Source: JAXMCI01 sp046349435 (GTDB lineage Bacteria > Pseudomonadota > Alphaproteobacteria > Dongiales > Dongiaceae). Taken from it: a DNA stretch of 64,000 nucleotides. The stretch is taken from contig JAXMCI010000042.1 of NCBI GenBank assembly GCA_046349435.1, forward strand, positions 1 to 64,000. Direction: 5' to 3'. The position numbers and the translations under genes are program-made. This document shows positions 56,153 to 64,000 of this stretch, piece after piece (the stretch's first letter is position 1; each line of letters starts with the position of its first letter). The notes below the pieces were generated by a model, which saw only the letters and a list, made by a program, of their open reading frames with translations, was not told where the DNA came from and ran no database searches.

Positions 56153-57850
56153 ATGGCATCCGTGAGCAATACCGCGCTGGACACGTCGGCCGACGGCCAG
56201 CTGCACCGCACGCTCGACTGGAAGGGGGCGTTCTGGGTGGCCAGCGGCGTCCCGGCGCTGGTCCTGTTCTCGATCGGCGGCATCGCCGGCACGGTCGGCA
56301 TCCCCGCCTTCGCGGTCTGGGCGGTGTCGATGCTGTTCGGCTTCGTCCAGTCCTTCACCTACGCCGAGATCGCCGGCCTGTTCCCGAACAAGTCGGGCGG
56401 GGCCTCGGTCTACGGCGCCGCCGCCTGGCTGAAATACAGCAAGTTCATCGCGCCGCTCTCGGTGTGGTGCAACTGGCTGGCCTGGACCCCGGTGCTGTCG
56501 CTCGGCTGCTCGATCGCCGCCAGCTACATCCTGAACGCGGTGGCGCCGATCCCGGGCGCCGACTCGGCCGAGGTGCAGCAGTACCTCGCCGCGCACGCCG
56601 GCAGCACCGCCGACCAGGCGGTCGCCGCCCTGACCCCGGCGATCCGCGGCTGGTCGCTGCTCAGCTTCAACCTCTTCGGCGTGGTCGACGTCTCGATCAA
56701 CCCGGTGTTCTTCATCGGCGCGGTGCTGATGCTGATCGTCTTCGCCATCCAGCATCGCGGCATCCTCGGCACCGCCCGCGTGCAGCTGGTGGTCGGGCTG
56801 TTCGTCATCGTCCCGATGCTGATCGTCGGCGTCGTGCCGCTGCTCACCGGCAAGGTGGCCGGCGCCAACTTCTCCCCCTTCGTGCCGCTGGCCGAGGCCT
56901 ACAAGCCCGACCCCGGCAGCTGGAACATCCCCGGCTGGACCCTGGTGATGGCCGGCATGTTCATCGCCGCCTGGTCGACCTACGCCTTCGAGACGGCGGT
57001 CTGCTACACGCGCGAGTTCCGCAATCCCGACCGCGACACCTTCAAGGCGATCTTCTCCTCCGGCCTGCTCTGCCTGCTGCTGTTCATCCTGGTGCCCTTC
57101 ACCTTCCAGGGCGTGCTCGGCCTGACCGGCATGCTCGATTCCTCGATCGTCGACGGCTCGGGCGTCGCCCGGGCGATGGCCGGGATGGTCGGCGGCGGCG
57201 CCTTCATCCAGGGCATCCTGGTGATGCTGATGATCCTGGCCCTGCTGCTGTCGATCATGACGGCGATGGCCGGCTCGTCGCGCACCCTCTACCAGGGCTC
57301 GGTCGACGGCTGGCTGCCGCGCTACCTCTCGCACGTCAACTCGCACGGCGCGCCGACCCGCGCCATGTGGACCGATCTCGTCTTCAACCTGATCCTGCTC
57401 AGCTTCGCCTCGTCGGACGCCACCGCCTACTACCTGATCCTGGCGATCTCGAACTGCGGCTACATCATCTTCAACTTCCTCAACCTCAACGCCGGCTGGA
57501 TCCACCGCATCGACAGCGGCCACATCCGGCGGCCCTGGAAGGCGCCCGGCATCGTGCTGGCGGCGGGCGCCGTGCTCGCCTTCGTCAACGCCGCCTTCAT
57601 GGGCGCCGGCGCCAAGGTGTGGAACCCGATCGCGCTGTGGGCCGGGCTGATCGCCGCCGCGCTCATCATCCCGGTCTTCTGCTTCCGGCACTACGTCCAG
57701 GACGGCGGCCGGTTCCCGGCGGCGATGCTGGAGGATATCGGCGTCGCCCAGGGGACGACGGGCGAGCGGCGGGCGGGGATCCTGCCCTACCTCACCCTGG
57801 TCGCCGGGCTCGCCGTCGTGCTGCTCGCCAACTGGATCTTCCACGGCTGA
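56153..57850 (+). CDS. APC family permease (large amino acid transporter)
   Basis: 565 aa, about 12-14 helices. Motifs: SIGGIAGTVGIPAFAVWAVS, GLFPNKSGGASVYGAAAWLK, STYAFETAVCYTREFRNPDRD and AGSSRTLYQGSVDGWLPRYL, as in amino-acid/GABA-type antiporters. It ends at 57850, followed by a strong terminator, so it closes the operon. Given the lysine aminomutase cluster immediately downstream, lysine or a beta-lysine product is a plausible substrate, but this is inference from position. Confidence 0.88.
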   Translation: MASVSNTALDTSADGQLHRTLDWKGAFWVASGVPALVLFSIGGIAGTVGIPAFAVWAVSMLFGFVQSFTYAEIAGLFPNKSGGASVYGAAAWLKYSKFIAPLSVWCNWLAWTPVLSLGCSIAASYILNAVAPIPGADSAEVQQYLAAHAGSTADQAVAALTPAIRGWSLLSFNLFGVVDVSINPVFFIGAVLMLIVFAIQHRGILGTARVQLVVGLFVIVPMLIVGVVPLLTGKVAGANFSPFVPLAEAYKPDPGSWNIPGWTLVMAGMFIAAWSTYAFETAVCYTREFRNPDRDTFKAIFSSGLLCLLLFILVPFTFQGVLGLTGMLDSSIVDGSGVARAMAGMVGGGAFIQGILVMLMILALLLSIMTAMAGSSRTLYQGSVDGWLPRYLSHVNSHGAPTRAMWTDLVFNLILLSFASSDATAYYLILAISNCGYIIFNFLNLNAGWIHRIDSGHIRRPWKAPGIVLAAGAVLAFVNAAFMGAGAKVWNPIALWAGLIAAALIIPVFCFRHYVQDGGRFPAAMLEDIGVAQGTTGERRAGILPYLTLVAGLAVVLLANWIFHG

Positions 57851-57873
57851 CCCCGGCCCGATCGGCCGGCGGC

Positions 57874-57905
57874 GACGGGGCCCGGCGACGGGCCCCGTCC
57901 TTTTT
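57874..57905 (+). terminator. Rho-independent terminator of the APC operon
   Basis: GACGGGGCCC (57874-57883) pairs with GGGCCCCGTC (57890-57899) in a perfect 10-bp stem with a 6-nt loop, followed by CTTTTT. This is the clearest intrinsic terminator in the window and lies 24 bp after the permease stop. Confidence 0.9.
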
Positions 57906-58427
57906 CGCCACCAAGTATTCGACAGTCGCTGCTCCGCCCGTTGCGGCAGAGAAAAGAATCGCGACCGCAAGAGCGGCGGGCCGGGGAAGCGCGCCACACC
58001 AATAATCGCCGGCGCTGCAGCAAAGGCGAAACCGAATCGGCGCACGAGAAATCCCGGCGCCGCCGCACTCTCCGCATCATTACGCTCCAGTCCTGCCGGG
58101 CACGGCGGCGGGCCGGCGCCAGGCCTGTCGCGGGCCGGCCGGCGGCCCCGCGACTTCCTGAGGCGAGCTGCGGCCGGCGACGGTCGAATCAGGGTTCGGG
58201 AGCCTCGGCGACTTGGCCCGGACCGCGTTGTTCAAGGGATGGCGGCCGCGAATTCTGCGGCGGCAAATAGCCGCCCCGGCCCCCGCCAGCAGATTTTGCG
58301 GACAGTACTGGACAAGCCGGGCGAATGGCATTATCTGCGAACCCGTGCCGGGACGAGACGGCAGCCGTGGGCCACCGTCCCGCAAGCAGCGAAACCCGCG
58401 GCCGCAGGAACCCGAGGAAGCTCCCTG
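57906..58427. other. Leader region upstream of kamA
   Basis: About 520 bp with no convincing gene. Contains a small hairpin, GGCGGC-AAATA-GCCGCC at 58259-58275, about 150 bp before the kamA start. The open frame that continues upstream from kamA (alternative start 58239) has no homology and is probably leader. The length leaves room for a promoter and regulatory sites, none identified with confidence. Confidence 0.4.
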
Positions 58428-59780
58428 ATGCCCAATCGCCTTGTGGTCGAAGACGCCGAGCCTCCAAGTAGGTTGCGACATGGACTGCGACGTCCGACCG
58501 ACCTTGCTTCTCTCAGCACGATCGATCAACCGGCGGCCCAGCCGCCTTTTTTTGCGCCTATCGTCAAACGCCCCGCCGCCCGCGAGCGGTTCCCGGTAAG
58601 CCCCCGCAGCCAGCTCTTCCGCAAGACCTTCTTCCCGCAGGCCACCGCCGCGGAGTGGAGCGACTGGCGCTGGCAGATCCGCCACCGGGTCAAGGACCTC
58701 AACAGCCTGGCGCGAATCATCCGCCTCTCGCCCGACGAGGAGAGCGCGATCCGCCGCCACACCGGCTCGCTGCCGGTCGGCATCACCCCCTATTACCTGA
58801 CCCTGCTCGACCGCGAGGATCCCGCCCAGGGCCTGCGCCGCACCCACATCCCGGTCGGCGAGGAGTATCTGCGCGTGCCCGGCGAGGCCGACGACCCGCT
58901 CGGCGAGGACCACGACGCCGCGGTGCCGGGCCTGGTGCACCGCTACCCCGACCGCGTGCTGTTCCTCACCACCGGGTTCTGCTCGACCTACTGCCGCTAC
59001 TGCACGCGCTCGCGCATGGTCGGCGAGGCCGGCGGCGAGTACAGCTTCAGCATGCCGCAATGGGAGCGGGCGATCGCCTATATCGAGGCGCATACCGAGA
59101 TCCGCGACGTGCTGCTGTCGGGCGGCGACCCGCTGACGCTGGCCGACGAGAAGCTGGAATGGCTGCTCGGCCGGCTGCGCGCCATCCGCCACGTCGAGTT
59201 CCTGCGCATCGGCACCAAGGTGCCGGTGGTGGTGCCGCAGCGCGTCACCCGCAGCCTGACCCAGATGCTGCGCCGCTTCCACCCGCTGTGGATGAGCATC
59301 CACTTCACCCATCCCGACGAGCTGACGGTCGAGACCAAGGAGGCCTGCGCCCGGCTGGCCGACGCGGGCATCCCGCTCGGCAGCCAGACGGTGCTGCTGA
59401 AGGGCGTCAACGACGAGCTCGCCACCATGAAGCAGCTGATGCACGGGCTGCTGATGGCCCGGGTCAAGCCCTACTACCTCTACCAGTGCGACCCGATCTC
59501 CGGCTCCGCCCACTTCCGCACCCCGGTCGAGAAGGGGCTGGAGATCATCCGCGGGCTGCGCGGCCACACCACCGGCTACGCGGTGCCGACCTACGTCATC
59601 GACGCGCCGGGCGGCGGCGGCAAGATCCCGCTGATCCCCGACTACGTCGCCGGCCGCGAGGCGGGCGACCTGCTGCTCACCAACTTCGAGGGCAACACCT
59701 ACCGCTACCCGGACCCGGAGGGGCGGCTCGGCGCCGACCGGCCGGCACGCCCGGCGGTCGGGCGGGAGGCGGCGGAATGA
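58428..59780 (+). CDS. kamA: Lysine 2,3-aminomutase (KamA family radical SAM)
   Basis: 450 aa from ATG 58428 (GAGGAAG upstream). The radical SAM cluster is CSTYCRYC (C185, C189, C192). PLP lysine K399 is in DAPGGGGK. The two residues that hold the substrate epsilon-amino group in the clostridial enzyme, Asp293 and Asp330, correspond to D355 (YQCD) and D392 (VIDAPG), with the same 37-residue spacing; glutamate mutases have other residues here. So the predicted reaction is L-lysine to L-beta-lysine. The gene stop overlaps the next start (ATGA), the first of three tightly linked genes. Confidence 0.93.
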   Translation: MPNRLVVEDAEPPSRLRHGLRRPTDLASLSTIDQPAAQPPFFAPIVKRPAARERFPVSPRSQLFRKTFFPQATAAEWSDWRWQIRHRVKDLNSLARIIRLSPDEESAIRRHTGSLPVGITPYYLTLLDREDPAQGLRRTHIPVGEEYLRVPGEADDPLGEDHDAAVPGLVHRYPDRVLFLTTGFCSTYCRYCTRSRMVGEAGGEYSFSMPQWERAIAYIEAHTEIRDVLLSGGDPLTLADEKLEWLLGRLRAIRHVEFLRIGTKVPVVVPQRVTRSLTQMLRRFHPLWMSIHFTHPDELTVETKEACARLADAGIPLGSQTVLLKGVNDELATMKQLMHGLLMARVKPYYLYQCDPISGSAHFRTPVEKGLEIIRGLRGHTTGYAVPTYVIDAPGGGGKIPLIPDYVAGREAGDLLLTNFEGNTYRYPDPEGRLGADRPARPAVGREAAE

Positions 59781-60778
59781 CGCGCATCGGCCTCACCTAC
59801 GACCTGCGCGAGGACTACCTCGCCCAGGGCTACGGCCTGGAAGAGACGGCCGAGTTCGACCGGCCGGAGACGATCGCCGGCCTCGAGGGCGCGCTCCGGG
59901 GCCTGGGCTACGCGACCGACCGCATCGGCTCGGTGCGCCAGCTCGCCGCCCGGCTGGTCGCCGGCGACCGCTGGGACCTCGTCTTCAACATCGCCGAGGG
60001 GCTGCGCGGCATCGGCCGCGAGGCGCAGGTGCCGGCGCTGCTCGACGCCTGGGAGATCCCCTACACCTTCTCCGACCCGATGGTGATGGGGCTGACCCTG
60101 CACAAGGGCATGGCCAAGCACGTGGTCCGCGACCGCGGCATCCCGACCGCCGCCTTCGCGGTGATCGAGAGCCGGGCCGACCTCGCCGGGCTCGACCTGC
60201 CCTACCCGCTGTTCGCCAAGCCGGTGGCCGAGGGCACCGGCAAGGGGGTGACCCCCGCCTCGCGGGTGGCCGACGCCGCGGCGCTGCGCCGGGTGACCGG
60301 CGAGCTGCTCGAGCGGTTCCGCCAGCCGGTGCTGGTCGAGACCTTCCTGCCCGGCCGCGAGTTCACCGTCGGGATCACCGGCAGCGGCCCCGCCGCCGCC
60401 GCCGTCGGGGTCATGGAGGTGGTGCTGGGCGAGCGCGCCGAGGCCGGCGTCTATTCCTACGTGAACAAGGAAGAGAGCGAGACGCGGGTCGACTACAGCC
60501 TGGCCGACGACGCCGAGGCGCGCGCCGCGGCCGAGGTCGCGCTGGCCGCCTGGCGGGCGCTCGGCTGCCGCGACGGCGGCCGGGTCGACATCCGCTCCGA
60601 CGCCGCGGGCCGGCCGCATTTCCTCGAGGTCAACCCGCTGGCCGGGCTGCATCCCGAGCATTCCGACCTGCCGATCATGTGCGGGCTGGCCGGCATCGCC
60701 TACCAGGACCTGATCGGCCGCATCGTCGAATCGGCGCTCGCCCGCGCCGGCCTCGGCCGTCGGGCGGCGGCGGAGTAG
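59777..60778 (+). CDS. ATP-grasp ligase (D-Ala-D-Ala ligase-like), first of two
   Basis: 333 aa from ATG 59777, overlapping kamA. Blocks: VFNIAEGLRGIGREAQVPAL, YTFSDPMVMGLTLHKGMAKH, LFAKPVAEGTGKGVTPASRV, VETFLPGREFTVGI and the metal-binding end VDIRSDAAGRPHFLEVNPLAG. It matches the Ddl-like ATP-grasp fold, which couples carboxylates to amines via acyl phosphates. The standard peptidoglycan Ddl usually lies with mur/fts genes, so this one is likely specialised. It may ligate beta-lysine to another acid; substrate unknown. Confidence 0.88.
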   Translation: MTRIGLTYDLREDYLAQGYGLEETAEFDRPETIAGLEGALRGLGYATDRIGSVRQLAARLVAGDRWDLVFNIAEGLRGIGREAQVPALLDAWEIPYTFSDPMVMGLTLHKGMAKHVVRDRGIPTAAFAVIESRADLAGLDLPYPLFAKPVAEGTGKGVTPASRVADAAALRRVTGELLERFRQPVLVETFLPGREFTVGITGSGPAAAAVGVMEVVLGERAEAGVYSYVNKEESETRVDYSLADDAEARAAAEVALAAWRALGCRDGGRVDIRSDAAGRPHFLEVNPLAGLHPEHSDLPIMCGLAGIAYQDLIGRIVESALARAGLGRRAAAE

Positions 60779-60784
60779 CCGGCG

Positions 60785-61855
60785 GTGCTGGTTTCCCTGC
60801 AGCGCCGCCGCGGCCGCGTCGCCATCCTGCACGGCGCGGTGGCGCCCGACGCCGGCCCCGACGAGCAGGACACGCTGGTCCAGGTCGCCTGGCTGGCCGA
60901 GACCCTGCGCGGCCTGGGCTTCGCCCCGGTGCCGGTGCCGCTGTCGCTCGATCTCGGCGCCGCCCGGGCGCAACTCGGCGCGATCCGGCCGGCCTTCGTC
61001 GTCAACATCGTCGAGTCGATCGACGGCCAGGGCCGCCTCATCCATCTCGGGCCGGCGCTGCTCGATTCGCTCGGCCTCGCCTATACCGGCTCGGGCACCG
61101 AGGCGATCTTCCTGACCTCCAACAAGCTGGTCGCCAAGCGGATGATGGCGGCGGCCGGGATCCCCACCCCGCCCTGGATCGAGGGCGAGGCGGCGCCCGG
61201 CTTCGGCGGCCCCTACATCGTCAAGTCGGTCTGGGAGCACGCCTCGATCGGCATCGACGCGAGCTCGATCGTCGCCGACCCGCAGAAGGTGCCGGCGCTG
61301 CTGCGCCGCCGCCAGCGCCGCCACGGCGGCGACTGGTTCGCCGAGCGCTACATCCCCGGCCGCGAGTTCAACCTGGCCCTGCTCGCCGGGCCGGAGGGCA
61401 TGGTCCTGCTGCCGCCCGCCGAGTGCGTCTTCCGCGACTATCCCGACGGCAAGCCGCGCATCGTCGACTACGCCGCCAAGTGGGACGACAGCTCCTTCGA
61501 GTACCACAACACGCTGCGGCGCTACGACTTCCCGCCGGAGGACGCGGCGCTGCTCGCCCGGCTCGAGGCGGCGGCGCTGGCCTGCGCGCGCCTGTTCGAC
61601 CTGCACGGCTATGCCCGGGTCGACGTCCGGGTGGACGCGGCGGGCACGCCGCAGGTGCTCGAGGTCAACGCCAACCCCTGCCTGTCGCCCGATGCCGGCT
61701 TCGCCGCCGCCGCCGCGGCGGCCGGGCTGGACGGCGCCGCCGTGCTGCGCCGGATCATCGCCGACCGGGTCGGCGGCCGGCAGGGCCCGCCGCGGCGCGA
61801 GGAAGCGCCGGCGCGGCCGGCCCAGGCGGAGGCCGCCGCGCCGCGGCCGCGATGA
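60785..61855 (+). CDS. ATP-grasp ligase (D-Ala-D-Ala ligase-like), second of two
   Basis: 356 aa, 6 bp after the first ligase. Blocks: VVNIVESIDGQGRLIHLGPA, GLAYTGSGTEAIFLTSNKLV, PYIVKSVWEHASIGIDASSI, FAERYIPGREFNLALLAGPE and VDVRVDAAGTPQVLEVNANP. It differs clearly from the first ligase (Trp-Glu-His in the nucleotide loop, KWDDSSFEYHNT near the C-terminal part), so it is not a simple duplicate. The Ala/Pro/Glu tail is low-complexity. Two ligases in tandem suggest two amide bonds or one heteromeric enzyme. Confidence 0.87.
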   Translation: MLVSLQRRRGRVAILHGAVAPDAGPDEQDTLVQVAWLAETLRGLGFAPVPVPLSLDLGAARAQLGAIRPAFVVNIVESIDGQGRLIHLGPALLDSLGLAYTGSGTEAIFLTSNKLVAKRMMAAAGIPTPPWIEGEAAPGFGGPYIVKSVWEHASIGIDASSIVADPQKVPALLRRRQRRHGGDWFAERYIPGREFNLALLAGPEGMVLLPPAECVFRDYPDGKPRIVDYAAKWDDSSFEYHNTLRRYDFPPEDAALLARLEAAALACARLFDLHGYARVDVRVDAAGTPQVLEVNANPCLSPDAGFAAAAAAAGLDGAAVLRRIIADRVGGRQGPPRREEAPARPAQAEAAAPRPR

Positions 61856-62346
61856 GCGGCGGCCCCGGTTTCCGCACGGCGCCGCGCCCGGCCGACATCG
61901 ACGCCGTGCGCGGCCTCGTCGCCGCCACCGGCTTCTTCTCCGAGGAGGAGGTCGCGGTGGCGGGCGAGCTGGTCGAGGAGCGGCTCGCCCGCGGCGCCGC
62001 CAGCGGCTACGAGTTCCTGCTCGCCGACGGCGCCGACGGCCTCGCCGGCTACAGCTGCTACGGCCACATCGCGCTGACCCAGGCCAGCTGGGACCTCTAC
62101 TGGATCGCCGTGGCGCCGGCGCGGCGCGGCCAGGGCCTCGGCCGGCAGCTGCTGCGGGCGAGCGAGGCGGCGGTGGCGACGGCCGGCGGCCGGGCCCTCT
62201 ATGCCGAGACCTCGTCGCGCCCGCTCTACCTGCCGACCCGCGCCTTCTATCTCGCCTGCGGCTATCGCGAGGCGGCCAGCATCCCGGACTTCTACGCCCC
62301 GGGCGACGGCAAGGTGGTCTTCGAGAAGCGGCTCGGGCCGGTCTGA
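61852..62346 (+). CDS. GNAT family N-acetyltransferase
   Basis: 164 aa from ATG 61852, overlapping the second ligase by 4 bp. GNAT motif A is IAVAPARRGQGLGRQLLRAS, and the C-terminal part is YLPTRAFYLACGYREAAS. It is shorter than AblB, the beta-lysine acetyltransferase that pairs with AblA in archaea and some bacteria, so it is not a direct counterpart. It may acetylate the product of the three upstream enzymes on a free amine, for example to make it an inert solute or an intermediate. Confidence 0.87.
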   Translation: MSGGPGFRTAPRPADIDAVRGLVAATGFFSEEEVAVAGELVEERLARGAASGYEFLLADGADGLAGYSCYGHIALTQASWDLYWIAVAPARRGQGLGRQLLRASEAAVATAGGRALYAETSSRPLYLPTRAFYLACGYREAASIPDFYAPGDGKVVFEKRLGPV

Positions 62347-62348
62347 GG

Positions 62349-64000
62349 TCAGCCGCGGCGCCGGACGCCGGCCAGCCGCTGCCCGACCATGCGGTTGAGC
62401 TCGGCCTTGTGGAACGGCTTGCCGATCAGGTTGACGCCCTCCTCCAGCGCGGCCGCCTGCGCGGCGCCGGTGTAGCCCGACATGAAGAGGACGGGCAGGC
62501 CGGGCCGCAGCTGCTGCACCCGGCTGGCCAGCCCCACCCCGTCGAGGCCGTCGCCGAGGAGCACGTCGCTCAGCAGCAGGTCGATGTCGGGCGTCCGCTC
62601 GACCAGCGTCAGCGCCTGGCGGCCGTCGGCCGCCGTCAGCACGCGGTAGCCGAGGTCGATCAGCATCTGGGCCGCGAGGTCGCGGACATCGGCCTCGTCA
62701 TCGACCAGCAGGATCAGCGGCGGCTGGGCCGGGGCCGGCACCGGCCGCGCCGGGGCCGCCGCATCCGCCGGCTCGGCGGCGCGCGGCAGATGGAGCCGCA
62801 CCGTGGTGCCGCGGCCCTCGACGCTGTCGATCGTCACCCAGCCGCCGGACTGCTCGACGAAGCCGTGGATGGTGGCCAGCCCCAGGCCGTTGCCCTTGCC
62901 CTCCGGCTTGGTCGTGAAGAAGGGCTGGAAGGCGCGCGCCAGCACGTCCGGCGGCATGCCGACCCCGGTGTCGGAAACCGACAGGGTGACGAACGCGCCC
63001 GGCCGCGCCGCGGCGGAGGCGCCGCCATCGGCCGCCGCGCCATTGCCGATCGCGATGGTCAGCACGCCGCCCTGGGCCATGGCGTCGCGGGCATTGTCGA
63101 CGAGGTTCAGCAGGGCGTCCTCGACGCGCACCGGATCGGCCATCGCCCGCCACGGCTCGGGCCCGGCTTCGATCCTGAGCTCGATCGCGTCGCCCAGGAT
63201 GCGGCGCAGCGCCACCTCCATGCCGGCGACCAGCCGGCGCAGATCGACCGGACGCGGGCTCGGCGCCTGCCGGCGCGAGAAGGAGCGCAGGCGCCGCGTC
63301 AGGTCGGCGGCCCGCGTCGCGGCGCGGATGATCGCGTCGATGTCCCGCCCGGTGGCCGGCCGCTCGGTCATCAGCTCGGCGCGGCCGAGGATGATCGCCA
63401 GCAGGTTGTTGAACTCGTGCGCCACGCCGCCGGTCAGCCGGCCGATCGCCTGCATCGCCTCGGCCCGGCGCAGCCGCTCCTCGGTGGCGCGCTGCTCGGT
63501 GACGTCGAGCCCGATGCTGCCGATGGCGGCCAGGCTGCCGGCGCCGTCGAACACCGGGAAGGCGACCCGCGAGACCCGCCGGCGGCGGCCGTCGGCGAGC
63601 ACCACGTCGGTCTCGACCTCGCTCGCCGCGAGCGTCTCGGCGACCCGGTGGTCCTGGCCGGCGACGCTGTCGGCGACCGGCGGGGGCAGCAGGTCGAAGA
63701 CGGTGTGGCGCGCCGGATCCTCGACCGGGATCCCGTAGCGCTGGGTGAACATCCTGTTGATCAGCAGATAGTGCCCGTCGAGACGCTTCAGCACGACGGT
63801 GGCGGGGACGTGGTCGACGATGCTGCGCAGCAGGCGCTCGCTGTCGGCGAGCGCCTGCTGCGAGCGCTTCAGCTCGCTGACGTCGACGGCGATGGTGACG
63901 ACCGCCTTCACCTGGCCCGACCCGTCGCGGATCGGCACCGTGTTGTCGAGCCAGGTGCTCGCGCTGCCGGCGTCGTCGACGAAGACGGATTCCCGGATGC
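62349..64000 (-). CDS. PAS-PAS hybrid histidine kinase, 5' end outside the window
   Basis: At least 550 aa of a cytoplasmic sensor. A PAS end (VAVDVSELKRSQQAL) is followed by a second PAS (VPATVVLKRLDGHYLLINRM, IGLDVTEQRATEER). HisKA has LTGGVAHEFNNLLAIILGRA, and HATPase has NLVDNARDAMAQGG, DTGVGMP and GNGLGLATIHG. The C-terminal receiver has LLVDDEADVRDLAAQ and DLLLSDVLLGDGLDG. The stop at 62349 is 3 bp from the GNAT stop, convergent. The frame is open to the window edge. No partner regulator visible. Confidence 0.9.
   Translation of the reverse strand, partial: IRESVFVDDAGSASTWLDNTVPIRDGSGQVKAVVTIAVDVSELKRSQQALADSERLLRSIVDHVPATVVLKRLDGHYLLINRMFTQRYGIPVEDPARHTVFDLLPPPVADSVAGQDHRVAETLAASEVETDVVLADGRRRRVSRVAFPVFDGAGSLAAIGSIGLDVTEQRATEERLRRAEAMQAIGRLTGGVAHEFNNLLAIILGRAELMTERPATGRDIDAIIRAATRAADLTRRLRSFSRRQAPSPRPVDLRRLVAGMEVALRRILGDAIELRIEAGPEPWRAMADPVRVEDALLNLVDNARDAMAQGGVLTIAIGNGAAADGGASAAARPGAFVTLSVSDTGVGMPPDVLARAFQPFFTTKPEGKGNGLGLATIHGFVEQSGGWVTIDSVEGRGTTVRLHLPRAAEPADAAAPARPVPAPAQPPLILLVDDEADVRDLAAQMLIDLGYRVLTAADGRQALTLVERTPDIDLLLSDVLLGDGLDGVGLASRVQQLRPGLPVLFMSGYTGAAQAAALEEGVNLIGKPFHKAELNRMVGQRLAGVRRRG

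Noticed and set aside
58239..58427. N-terminal extension of KamA from an upstream start
   Set aside because: The extra 63 codons have no homology and low complexity; ATG 58428 has a good RBS and gives a usual family length.

Overview
The window is very GC-rich and gene-dense. It looks like the chromosome of an alphaproteobacterium, plausibly Rhodospirillales. The reasons are several HWE-type histidine kinases, a complete Rhizobium-style glycerol ABC operon, PrkA/YeaH/SpoVR, MocR and GntR regulators, and GC-rich dispersed palindromes next to gene ends. No rRNA, tRNA, CRISPR array, transposase or phage gene was seen.

Layout. 0-12 kb: an ATP-dependent DNA ligase, a membrane HWE sensor kinase, then a divergent pair made of a giant soluble hybrid kinase built on a long tandem HAMP array and a REC-PAS-HWE-REC protein. 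12-16 kb: an AT-rich promoter drives a gingipain/caspase-fold (clan CD) cysteine peptidase translationally coupled to a small beta-rich protein; a convergent operon of two tiny membrane proteins and a winged-helix protein follows, then an XRE regulator. 16-22.6 kb: small exported proteins, a SnoaL-like protein, HrpB helicase, a LysR relic and an LrgA/LrgB pair. 22.6-27.5 kb: spoVR, yeaH and prkA, a stress-linked kinase module. 27.9-34.3 kb: a double winged-helix GntR regulator divergent from a sugar ABC importer and two dehydrogenases, together resembling hexonate/hexuronate or polyol catabolism. 34.3-40.1 kb: methyltransferase/regulator pair, MocR regulator and a PAS histidine kinase.

40.1-50.4 kb: glycerol uptake and catabolism on the minus strand, in the order glpR, glpD, solute-binding protein, two ATPases, two permeases, a DUF2160 membrane protein and glpK. 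The two ATPases carry complementary defects, so the heterodimer should have one consensus and one degenerate ATP site. 50.5-52.4 kb: a Cds1-like PLP enzyme and a LuxR regulator whose receiver lacks the phospho-acceptor aspartate. 52.6-57.9 kb: an operon with two APC permeases and five small or unknown, mostly membrane, proteins, closed by a strong terminator. 58.4-62.3 kb: a tightly coupled four-gene cluster of lysine 2,3-aminomutase (both lysine-reading aspartates present), two different ATP-grasp ligases and a GNAT acetyltransferase. This is the best candidate for an undescribed beta-lysine-derived product pathway. The window ends inside a hybrid histidine kinase.

Caution on quality: about ten genes carry frameshifts. 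In the junctions that can be resolved, one G or C is missing from a short G/C run, including in genes that otherwise look intact. This points to base-calling errors more than to gene decay. Where a gene is broken this way its natural extent is given and the break is described.
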